A stretch of DNA of 64,000 nucleotides from Enoplosus armatus (lineage: Eukaryota; Chordata; Actinopteri; Centrarchiformes; Enoplosidae), in NCBI RefSeq assembly GCF_043641665.1, contig NC_092194.1, forward strand, positions 1,054,001-1,118,000. The letters are read 5' to 3'. Positions 32,701 through 43,094 of this stretch are shown piece after piece. The translations under genes and the position numbers were made by a program. Within the stretch, counting starts at the first letter, position 1. Each line of letters starts with the position of its first letter. A model generated the notes under the pieces. That model saw only the letters and a list, made by a program, of their open reading frames with translations, had not been told where the DNA came from and searched no databases.

Positions 32701-34968
32701 CACAGTTTGTTTGTGTACGATGAACCCCATGTATCACATAAATCACTTGCTGTAGGTTTAATGTGACAAAGAGGTTGCCAGCTTTCACATATACTGCATT
32801 GGAGGTGTCCTTTTCTCACGTTGTCATGTTGATACAGCCGCAGTATCGAGGTCCCGCCCGCACAACCACCCGACCCGGTCTCAATCTCAGCTGTCAATCG
32901 TGACGTTCCACCCCCACTTTTTCATTAAAACCAAAACTTGTCGGACAAAAATGAACACTTGTACAAACATGGCCTTTTACCACGCCGTCCCTCCACTTGT
33001 TAACGGTGAAAACGTGTCGCCGAGCCTCGCTGCGAGGCGTGGATGCTGACGAAGGGGGCAGGACTTGATGACGGTGCCTCGCAGACTGATGTGTCGGTTG
33101 GGTAAAACACAGGATCTCGACTGAAATATCAAACATATGATACACATTTTTTTTTTCTCACCACTGATGTGAAGACGAATCCTCCCTGACTGCAGGTACG
33201 CAGATGGAAAAACATTAGGCTTGCCCTGCCTTCGAGATGCACGGAAGGAATTCTTTAGTCCGGGTTTCAGAGGGGAGTTTAAAAACAAAAAAGTGAGTGC
33301 ATGAGGTGGAAAGAAAAATGATCCTTCTTTGTAGCAGCCAGAGAAACATGAATTGCCCCAACAGCAAAGCACTGGCTCCAATTTGCATTACTTTCCACAG
33401 TACAAATGTGCTTGACAGAGCAAAAAACTTAAAAGTGACTTTTTTTTTGTTGCTATTTCTGTTTCTGGAGCCCTGCCAGTAGATGAGATAAAGGTGTACA
33501 ATTTAAATGTTGAAAACTGGCGCTAATGGCGTAGGTCATAGAGTCACCAAATTCAATGGGTTTCTATTGTAGAGGGCATGAATTGTGCTGTGTTGGGAAA
33601 ATACCTGATTCTTTGATTCAAGGTACAAGACTGAAGGCATATTATTCCGAAACCAACAACCCATTTGTCCCTAAACGGACAGTCATTGCCCCGAAAAAAC
33701 ACGCTCTCTCCCTGCAGTTATTAGTTCAGAAACTGCCTATGGCGCGGAATCGTCGTCAGAATTCTGCGTCTGAAGCGTGAATATAATCAGAATTATAACC
33801 ATCCCATTTTTCCCAGTATTTACCCCCCCCCCCTCTTCTAAGTCAAACAGTGAAAGTAATTTTCTCCATTGAGCGAATGGAGTTACTTATGTTGGTGAAG
33901 CTCTTTTATAGTTTGCCAGTGATGCCTTTAAGAATCAATAAAACTATGTTCTAATTGCGGGCCCACTTGACAGCCACTCGTAGGCTGAAGTGTGCTGACG
34001 TTCAGAGTCAGTTACAGCCGAAATATTCTAAAAAAAGAATAAATAAAACCCGACTCATTACCCTCACACCACGCTGTGCGCTTTTGTGCGTTACCCTTGG
34101 ATAACATGGGGGCGCGCGCCAACTGAGGTGAAAACTCTCATGGTTTCATTCCGACGTTGGAAATGTGTCTGCGACAGTATGAATTTGCTTGGAATGTCAT
34201 TTGGTTTAAAGCCAGAAAGATTCAGCACCATGGACGGGGGCAGGCAGTCGCTGTGCTAACACAAACTGCAGGGAGAGCGCGTATTTTCCGGATCAATGGG
34301 CGTTTGTTTTCGGGGGTAGTGGGCTTTCACTCCGATGGGGCATTTTCGGGACTATTGGGATTTTGAAAAAATGGGCCGTCGGAAAAACAACGGAACGGCA
34401 CCACAAGACCGTCTCTGCGTAATATAACTTAACCACGGCTCCCAGTGTGAAAGCCTGTCATAAACATAAAAGTCTGTTACCTTCACCGATAACAAGTGAA
34501 AAGCTACAACTCGTGTATTTGGAACCATCCCTGTCCATGTTTGATTTCCAAGAGTCATAATCAATGGCCGCAGACCAAAATGCCCCTGGGCACAATTGGA
34601 TAGATCTACAACCAATCGGAGCATCAACAAACGTGGAACGCAGCGCTGGCACACCTTTCTTATCAACAAAAGCTTTAAGCGCAGCTTTAAGCGCAGCTGT
34701 TAGCTTGCTGATTTGTCTGGTTCTCGGGCTGGTCCACCAGACTTTTCTCAAAAAAGAAGTTGAAATAATTCAAACTGATGGCCATAACGTGAACTTATTA
34801 TTACTGTGTGTCTATGTTGAAGAACATTGAGGGTATCAGTAAAAGAACATCGGTACAAGAGTGGTAATGCAAGACTGTTGTCAGATTCCAATGTTAATGG
34901 GACAAATAATGTTTTGTACCAGACTATCAAATGGCTCTTGCCAGATCCCCATGTGAGTTGGATGGACG

Positions 34969-35003
<35 letters not shown>

Positions 35004-36244
35004 GGGGGGGTCACACGTTGGAGGCTGTTGAGAGTTGCGTCTCTGCCTGTATTCGCTGTCACATCGGATGTGTGAGAACTTAATTAGATGCCGGGACAAG
35101 TTTTGTTCCTCAAGATGCCCCCCCCCGACATCGACAAGGACACCCACTGATGGTCTGAATAACATCGTTCGCTTGCTACAGAGGCACTGATAAGACACAG
35201 ATTTGTTTGACAGGTTGTGAGCAGCGAGGTGGGCTCCATGAAGGGCTTTCTCTTTGGGTTTTGAAATGCAATACTATGGAAGAAACGTGAATACATATAC
35301 TGCGTACTGCGTTACGGCCGTTCAATGGTGATGATCATGCCACCTCCTCGATGGTGTTGGGTAACGTTCGGCCTGTTTGTTTCTTTCAGTTTGACGTGCA
35401 CTTTGACCCGGACCAGGAAGTTGGCCGTTTTAGTTTTAGCATGCGGCTACACTTTTGGTCAATGGTCTCAATTACCACCTGCTGCGATCCTTCCTTTTGT
35501 TTATGCCTTTGAACGCGTCGTCTGTAAGTATCAGTTTAGCTCCGACCGTCGGAACAATATCCAGGAAGTACATCTGTGAAGTATAGTTTGAAGTATACGC
35601 TCTCATTTTTGTACGTTACGCTAATTTGTAACTTGACCACATGCCATGTCCACTGTAGCGTATCATTTGATTATGCATCCTGCTTGTTGTATGCCTCCGT
35701 TTGTGTTATTCAGTTTTACTCCTGTTCATACCGCCCAATAGAACCGTATTCATCTGAGTGGATTTTGGCTTACTCCTGAATTGTGAACTCACTTTCATTT
35801 TATGTATCATTTTAAAATTGCTTTACATCTGATAGGAAAAAGCTAATCTCCGTTCAATTTCAGCGAGACTTGAAGCTGCCATTATCGCAGCATATTATAG
35901 GATATTTCCACCAACCGCCTCTTGGCATAGTTCAGGTTGGAAGGACTAGAGGTCATGTCCGCACATGCCACCGTCTCCTCGTTCCTCGTTTATCATCCGC
36001 TCACGGCGTCCACTGCGCGTCAACTTATAAGCGAAGCGGTGAGCGCTGACGTCAGTGACAACAGCGTGCCAAGTGTGACGTGTTCCACATTTCAAAAGTA
36101 ACGTGAACAGCCAAACAAACAAAACAAACAAAAAATGAGCAATAAATCCAGATTGAGCACTAAAATTCCAATTCTCATTTTAACATAGTCCTTTTTTTCT
36201 TCGACTTTTTACTGGATTACGTAAAAAAAATTTTTAAAAAAAAA
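32701..36244. other. Anonymous DNA with GT/G tract
   Basis: No gene is recognised. A compound (GT)15 G10 tract lies at 34971-35010 and a C tract at about 33824-33833. The 34370-34745 stretch has the feel of an interspersed repeat but is not identified. The sequence at 35320-35790 has several overlapping frames without domains. Confidence 0.4.
34971..35010 (+). repeat. Compound (GT)15 (G)10 microsatellite
   Basis: Thirty bases of GT followed directly by ten G. Confidence 0.95.
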
Positions 36245-36618
36245 GCCTATGAGAAAACTACAGCTAGCTCAGAATGCTGCGGCCTTGGATCTTTACGAAA
36301 ACTAAGAAAATGGATCCTATCGACTGCACAGGACCGGCCGCCTGTATCTTACAGAATTGATTTTAGTCAAGTTTTTTAAACTTGTTTACATTGCTCCTCC
36401 CTACATCAGAGATGTTCTTTGCTTTTTTTTTTATGTTCCAGCCGGCTCATGAGAAGTCCCCCACCGCTTTTCTTTCAAACGTTCCTCATGTGTCAAATGA
36501 AAGTAACGGTGCCCTCTGTTTTCATGCCCCTAGACTGTGGAACTGGAAAGCTTTTGTTTCGCACTTTGGGGCGGCCTGTTTGTACGAAAGGTGCCATATA
36601 AATAAAGTTGAGTTGAGT
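36245..36618 (+). mobile_element. L2-like LINE 3' end
   Basis: Pieces of the C-terminal L2 polyprotein are visible across frames: LAQNAA, PVSYRIDF, HAPRLWNW. The ending GCCATATAAATAAAGTTGAG with TGAGT repeats is the typical L2 3' end. Frames are broken and the catalytic domains are absent. Confidence 0.75.
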
Positions 36619-37879
36619 CAGATAATTGCCGGTGTTATTTCCCCCAAATTAAGCCAATTAGGCTTTTGATTTTTGCGATTAACAAAATCTCACCCAATCG
36701 AAGCTCGAAGAATTCCGAGGACTTCTTCCTCAGGCAAACTGCTTCATCACCATCATCCTCATCATTTCTAACAGCACCCCGCAGGTCTGTGTATGGATCT
36801 GGGCTCAGCTGATAAAACTGTGTCGCAGCGCTGTTCAGCAGGAGGAATCTCCCCCCGGTGAAGTAATGAAGACGGCATTTCCAACAATATACAGGTGTCA
36901 CCGCTTTGTTCTTATAATCATGTACTTCCATCATGGTTCACGTGGGGATTTGACCAGCAATCAGGCTTTTTTGACCAGGATTTTTTGTTTTTTTCTGCTG
37001 ACGGTCACAGCCAGTGTTCTGCACTGATATTTAACGTGTTTACACACTACGAACTAGAAACTCAAATGTCTTTAAATTGAATTTTAATTGAATATAATGC
37101 GTAAATTAAATTGAAAAGGCATGCTTTTCCCTTTTTTCTTTTTAGGAGCTGTGGTCATGGATCATATCAGAGATAAACCACGTTGACAATACTGATAAGA
37201 TACAAATATATATAATGTTTGCTTGATCCATTGTTGGATAACTGGGCTGCACACGCTGGTGCACAGAAGGATCTATTAAAAAATATATATATATACTGGT
37301 TTAGAAAAAGAAACAGTTGCCCAAATGTAACTGCATCTATAGAAATTCTGCTGTTCAAATTGTTTCACACGAATCCACTTTTTTGTGTTAGTAGATTTTG
37401 CTGTAATGCACCGTAGAGTCACTTTTTATTACTGGCCCAGACCGCTTCCTGCTCTTCCTGCTCTTCCTGTTCCTCTTCCTGCTCCTCTTCCTGCTCCTCG
37501 GCCATGGCCAGCCACCTCTCCCCCTCCACGCATGACGGCGGGCACTACGGTCGCAGTCGATGTTGAAGCTACTGCTACTGCCCTTTGTGCCCGATGGCCA
37601 GTCCAGTCCTGGTTACACTGTCAACTGGTTGTGCCAGTCCCAGTCTTCGCAACACGACTTTGTTGCCTCAGAGATGATCAAGTAATTTGGTCCTCTAGAC
37701 AAAGGAATCGGGGTGTTAAGATGGCTTTTAAATAAAGCTAATGAGATTTGATCCCACAAAGTTAATTCCTTGAAATTCCTTAAAGCAGCAACAACTGATG
37801 TTTTTTGCCCACTTATGTGCAGTCAAAAAAAAAGCTGCAAACACAACATTGACCTTTTTTCTCTGGCAAACATGTTAGC
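36619..37879. other. Anonymous DNA; possible minus-strand exon and a short simple repeat
   Basis: A minus-strand open segment at 36694-36830 has a good splice-donor-like edge (see findings). Imperfect CTTCCTGCTC repeats lie at about 37447-37500 and give a short Glu/Gln-rich minus-strand frame. Nothing else is recognised. Confidence 0.35.
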
Positions 37880-38100
37880 AAACAGTTGCCCATTTACACG
37901 TCCAGCAGATGCAGAGCAACATTAGCATTCTGTATTCTGGACACCTGAAAAATATCCAGTCCAGTATTCACTCTTCTTTTAACTCTGGTTTTGGTCTCCA
38001 CCAAATCCTGAAATCTCTTTAGCTGTTAAATGTTCCACGGCGTTCACCAGCTGGTCTCTAACTGTGTCTATCTTCTGATTTGTGCTGAGAAGGTTGTGCA
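37880..38100 (-). repeat. Teleost interspersed repeat, copy 2 (antisense)
   Basis: Contains GTTCACCAGCTGGTCTCTAA, the reverse complement of the phrase in copy 1 (32420-32700), with CAGTCCAGTATTCACTC and TTTAGCTGTTAAATGTTCCA in matching order. Confidence 0.6.
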
Positions 38101-38112
38101 CAGTGCTTCAGA

Positions 38113-38128
38113 TTTTTTTTTTTTTTTT
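38113..38128 (+). repeat. Poly(T) tract, 16 bases
   Basis: An uninterrupted T run between two repeats. Confidence 0.9.
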
Positions 38129-38148
38129 GCTGCAGAAATAGCAATAAA

Positions 38149-39322
38149 AAATAAGATAATCCTTCATTGATCCCTCAGCAGGGAAATTTGCATTGTTCCA
38201 GCAGCACACAGGAGAGTGCAACAGAGACATAAGTAAAAGATCAAGATATAATGAATAAAACCAATAAAGACTGTTATAAAAAGAAGCTACTAAAACTAAA
38301 AAAAAACAACAACTGTAATTTACAAATTTGCAGATTTACAAGTTCACAAAAGAAATAAATAAAGGTAAAGGGATTGTACTGTATTGCACATAGAGAGGTG
38401 TGGGTATTGCACCATTGTTACATTCAGAAATATGTGGATTGTCCATTTCGGTGTGTGTGTGGTCTACTGGGAGCAGGTCTACTGGGAGCAGGTCTACTGT
38501 GAGCAGGTCTGATTGTAAAGCCTGACAGCAGCCGGGAGGAAAGACCTGCGGTACCTCTCCTTCATACACCGCGGGTGAAGCAGCCTGTCAGTGAAGGAGC
38601 TGCCCAGTGCTGCCAGAGCGTCCTGCATGGGGGGGGACATGTTCTCCCACAGGGATGATAGCTTAGCCATCATTCTCCGTTCTCCCACCACTTCCACTGA
38701 GTCCAGGGGGGCATCCCAGAACAGAGCTGGCCTTCTTAATCAGTCTGTCCAGTTTCTTCCTGTCAGCAGCTGAGGTGCTGCTGCCCCAGCAGACCGCTCC
38801 ATAAAAGATGGCTGATGCCACCACAGAGTCAGAGAAGGTCTTCAAGAGTGGGCCCCCTGCACTCCAAAAGACCTGAGTCTCCTGAGCAGGTAGAGTCTGC
38901 TCTGGCCCTTCTTGTCAGTCCAGTCCAGTTTATTGTTCAGGTGAACACCCAGGTACTTGTAAGATTTCACCATCTCAATGTCCATTTCCCTGGATGCTCA
39001 CTGGTGTGGGAGGGGTGTGTTTGCGCTGGCGGAAGTCCACCACCATCTCTTTGGTTTTCCCCGTGTTGATGTGGAGGCGCTTCCGCCGGCACCAGTCCAC
39101 AAAGTCCTGGGTCAGTTCTCTGTATTCCCCTGAGAACTTCTGCAGGTAGCAGTTGGCTGAGTTGTGTGTGAAGTCTGCAGAGTAGAGGGTGAAGAGAAAG
39201 GGGGCCAGGACCGTTCCTTGTGGGGCCCCCCGCGCTGCAGACAACCATATCGGACTCACAGTCCCGTATCCTCACGTGCTGTGGTCGGTTGGTGAGGTAG
39301 TCCAGAGTGGGAACGTTTCTTC
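38149..39322 (-). pseudogene. LINE 3' portion, reverse transcriptase broken
   Basis: Non-LTR retrotransposon on the minus strand. In order from its 5' side: LDYLTNRPQHVRIRDCESD, GAPQGTVLAPFLFTLYSADF (motif B), CYLQKFS, TQDFVDWCRRKRLHINTGKT, KTFSDSVVASAIFYGAVCWG, and KERYRRSFLPAAVRLYNQ. The catalytic SDD that should follow KFS is missing: the reading jumps directly to GEYRELTQ, so a small in-frame-looking deletion removed the active site. It ends at the LINE terminus (GGGATCAATGAAGGATTATC on the minus strand, near 38159-38178). Frames also break between segments. It is 5'-truncated at about 39322 and shares its family with 3584-3882. Confidence 0.9.
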
Positions 39323-39927
39323 AAAAGCACCTTTTCTGTCACAGCCGCAAATAAACGTAAAGCCCTGTGGATACATCATTTATGTACTTTTCTTTAGACC
39401 AAATGACACTTTCAGATCTGATTTTCTGTGGTAGATCGACCAAACATGCATTTATGAACAAAGCCTCAGGAATCCATTAACAACTCCCTTTAGTAACCTG
39501 GCCATCAGCCCTGAAAATTAATAATATGACATTGTGGCCTGAAGTAGGGTTAGGGTTAGAGTTGCTATTGTTCATGTTGCCCTCAAGTTGGAACTCCTTG
39601 GTGAATTCTCCACCTTCTTCTCGAACTTATTGGAAATATCCAATAAGGCTGACGGATTTTCATCAGTGGGCTAATATTGATCAATAGTCAATAATTAATC
39701 AATGTCAAATCCCAGGTATTTTGGGGTTCTAGCTTGATGACTTGCTTGCTTTTCATGTTTTTATTTTTCGACGTGTTTGTAACTGTGGATCAGACGAAAG
39801 CCCCAAATTTAAGACGAGGCCGGTGATGGTCATTTTACGTACGCCGCGATTCATCGTTTTAACCAAAAATTAGACACACAAAAAAATTTCTTGATAATGA
39901 AAATCATTATTTAAAGGCACAGCGCAC
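39323..39927. other. Anonymous AT-rich DNA
   Basis: No gene or repeat is recognised; two and a half TTAGGG-like units near 39545-39558 are not a telomeric array. Confidence 0.45.
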
Positions 39928-40340
39928 TTTAAAGTTGCACTAAACAAAATGTTTCTATATCAACGATGGATCAAATGACTGTGTGTGATGTAAAGGTTTC
40001 CCCCCGTAGTGCAAACAGAGAATTATCACCAACTCTGCAGAAACGCTATGCTCCTCACTGTCACATTTTACCCAGCCATCCAATCACAGTAGAGGAGGGG
40101 CGGGACAAATACCACACTCCACAAAATTACAAAAAACAGGGTCCATTCTCTCTCCCAATGTGCTTCAGCCTTCCCTTCATCCAGAGCAGGTACTCTACCT
40201 CCTGCTGACATTAGGTAGCCTACTTGCAACACATACTTCCGCGGATATTCCGTATCATAGCAACCAAAGCGTCTCCGCTGAAGAAATGCCTCCAAAGCGC
40301 TGTCAAACATAAATTACAGATTCTTTGTGGGGGGAAAAAG
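39928..40340 (+). repeat. Teleost interspersed repeat (CTACCTCCTGCTGACATTAG type)
   Basis: Contains AACGATGGATCAAATGACTG, GAGAATTATCACCAACTCTG, TACTCTACCTCCTGCTGACA and GGATATTCCGTATCATAGCA. I recall this series as a fish interspersed repeat, probably a non-autonomous DNA element. Termini are not located. Confidence 0.5.
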
Positions 40341-41340
40341 CATTGTGTGTACATTATGTATATTAGCACTTTTGAGTCATCGCGATTGTCCCATGAAAAT
40401 AAAGATCTGTTCACATTCACCCAGTGGGGGGGGGGGTGCTGAGGTATCAAACATTATCAACCCCCCAAAAAAAACATCAAAGCCTCGCCCTCCTCCTTGC
40501 CGTTGACAGAACAGAGAACAGAATCCAGTCGTTGGAGCCTATCACCTTGTTATTGAGTCAGACACGTGGAAAGATTTCAGGGAGAGGTTATATTTTCGGA
40601 GTATCCACTGGAGGTGAAACCGCAGTCACGGCTCATGCTTCTTTTAAGGGTTTATATACAGACATTGATTCCTGAATCAAAGCAAGTGGGCTTGTACTCT
40701 CAAAAAAAAAAAAAAAAAACCCACCTGCTTTCACAGCAGATTTCGGTCGAAGTAACCCAAATGTTTGGAGACGCAGGTCGTATTGAGTAAAACAAGGAGT
40801 GTGTCCAATATGTTAGCTGTCTGGCTGCGATCATAGCACACATTCTCTGCCGCGAGAGTGTGAAAAGCCTTTCTTCACTAAACAATGGGAAGTTTACTGG
40901 GGGGGGGGTTACATGTGGAGCTGCATCCAAGTTCTTGCTTTCAAGCTGAAGTTTATCGTAGCTGCATTCACTAATTAAAAGGCCCAATTATGAACCACTG
41001 TTGGCACATCTCGAGGAGAGTAGTCTTCTTACCGGAGGGAGGCTACTTAGACCATCTCAGAGAGGAGCGACACAGGACTTTGGTTGGAATGTACAAAAGA
41101 CAACCCAGTTTTATTTAAGTTTCACCAAAAAAGAGTAAGTGGTTACAAGATTTATAAAAAGAAGCAAATACAAAGTAAAGTCAACAAAAGCCAAAAAGCC
41201 CTAGAGCCTTGTTTGGCTCTTCCTTTTATAACCCTCGCCCCCCCTGCTCTCTGGGTGTCGAAGATAAAAGGTCAAACCTCAGAACATCATCTTAGCTATT
41301 GGATGACAATATGTGAGGTCACAAAGCACAAAGTCATTAG
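40341..41340. other. Anonymous DNA
   Basis: No gene is recognised. G11 lies at 40426-40436, A19 at 40701-40719 and a G run near 40900-40908. Confidence 0.45.
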
Positions 41341-41621
41341 CGGCACGGTGGCGCAGTGGTTAGCGCTGTCGCATGGGAGGTACAGCTGATTTGAGCGGGT
41401 TGGGGGTTTGATCCCCAGCCCCCAGCCCCCCGTCATGTCGAAGTGTCCTTGAGCAAGACACTGAACCCTAAGTTGCTCCTGATGGAGACCAGCACCTTGC
41501 ATGGCAGCTTGGTCAGCCATTGGTGTGTGAATGTGTGAGTGAATGGATGAATGAGACTTGATGAGGAACCATGAAGGTTGAAAAGCGCTATATAGGTGAG
41601 ATAATTTACCATTTACTTAAT
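41341..41621 (+). mobile_element. tRNA-derived SINE, nearly complete
   Basis: The head has an A box (TGGCGCAGTGG, 41349-41359) matching TRGYNNARNNG and a B-box-like GTTTGATCC (41406-41414) with one mismatch. These form the internal RNA polymerase III promoter. A conserved body follows (GTGTCCTTGAGCAAGACACT), and the tail AAAAGCGCTATATAGGTGAG resembles L2-type LINE ends, suggesting it borrows L2 machinery. It encodes no protein. Fragments of related SINEs lie at 1681, 3527 and 30147. Confidence 0.85.
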
Positions 41622-42051
41622 TTTAGCAAACTTTCTGCTGACCAACATGACCTGTGGACACAATGGAACAACCTTTGAACACAATAGTCACTTCATACGG
41701 CCAGGAGCCGTATTTCACTGCAGGCGTTCGGAGTTCGGTGCAGAAACCACAGGCTTATTGTTGAACTACAAACTGTCTGGTCCACTGTTAGTTTTCCGGG
41801 CAGTTTTAAAGGTGTGAATTGTGGCCAGTATTGGGGAAGGTCACTTAAAATTCATCTTGTGTGACAAGGCCGCCATGTCAGTTTACTTGAACTTAATTTG
41901 AACCGTTACCTGGAAGTGAGAGGGCGGGGGAGGGTACGACTCGGGCACATCACAGGTGGAAACCTTAACATTACACTGAGTACAAATAGTGTAAAAATAG
42001 ATAATCGTAGTGCGCACGCGCTGCCTGTTACAGTTGCTCCTGTAAAAATGG
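41622..42051. other. Anonymous DNA
   Basis: No gene or recognisable repeat lies between the SINE and the satellite array. Confidence 0.4.
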
Positions 42052-43094
42052 CAAAATGTCAAGGATTAAAGGTCAAGAATAAAGTCAAAATGTCAAGAAT
42101 AAAGTCAAAATGTCAAAAATAAAGGCGAAATGTCAAGAATAAAGGCAAAATGTCAAGAATAAAGTAGAAATGTCAAGGATAAAAGGTCAAGAATAAAGTC
42201 AAAATGTCAAGAATAAAGTCAAAATGTCAAGAATGAAGTCAAAATGTCAAGAATAAGGTAGAAATGTCAAGAATAAAGGCGAAATGTCAAGAATAAAGGC
42301 GAAATGTCAAGAATAAAGGCAAAATGTCAAGAATAAAGTAGAAATGTCAAGAATAAAGACAAAATGTCAAGAATAAAGTAGAAATGTCAAGGATAAAAGG
42401 TCAAGAATAAAGTCAAAATGTCACGAATAAAGTCGAAATGTCAAGAATAAAGTTGAAATGTCAACAATAAAGTCAAAATGTCAAGAATGAAGTTGAAATG
42501 TCAAGAATAAAGATGAAATGTCAAGAATAAAGTAGAAATGTCAAGAATAAAGACAAAATGTCAAGAATAAAGTAGAAATGTCAAGGATAAAAGGTCAAGA
42601 ATAAAGTCAAAATGTCACGAATAAAGTCGAAATGTCAAGAATAAAGTTGAAATGTCAACAATAAAGTCAAAATGTCAAGAATGAAGTTGAAATGTCAAGA
42701 ATAAAGATGAAATGTCAAGAATAAAGGCGAAATGTCAAGAATAAAGTAGAAATGTCAAGGATAAAAGGTCAAGAATAAAGTAAAAATGTCAAGAATAAAG
42801 TCGAAATGTCAAGAATAAAGTAGAAATGTCAAGGATAAAAGGTCAAGAATAAAGTAAAAATGTCAAGAATAAAGTCGAAATGTCAAGAATAAAGATGAAA
42901 TGTCAAGAATAAAGTAGAAATGTCAAGAATGAAGGCGAAATGTCAAGAATAAAGTAGAAATGTCAAGGATAAAAGGTCAAGAATAAAGATGAAAGGTCAA
43001 GAATAAAGATGAAACTTTACAAATAAAGTTGAAATGTCACGAATAATAGGTCAAGAATAAAGGCGAAATGTTTATTTCAAGAATAAAGTAGAAA
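42052..43094 (+). repeat. 20-bp satellite array with 14-bp spacer units
   Basis: About fifty tandem units of TCAAGAATAAAGTCGAAATG with variation mainly at the three bases after AAAG (TCG, TCA, TAG, GCG, ATG, TTG). Seven times the array contains a shorter unit, TCAAGGATAAAAGG (14 bp), so the phase shifts. The array degenerates near 43000-43094. I recall similar AATAAAGTCGAAAT repeats as common in fish. It is non-coding. Confidence 0.97.

Noticed and set aside
37385..37735. 116-codon proline/alanine-rich frame as a gene
   Set aside because: The Pro/Ala/Leu run comes from imperfect CTTCCTGCTC repeats; the rest has no recognisable domain.
39545..39558. Interstitial telomere repeat (GGGTTAGGGTTAG)
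   Set aside because: Only about two units, within what chance and AT-rich context allow.
42052..43094. CRISPR-like array because of regular short repeats
   Set aside because: The units are directly tandem without unique spacers, in a vertebrate genome; it is a satellite.
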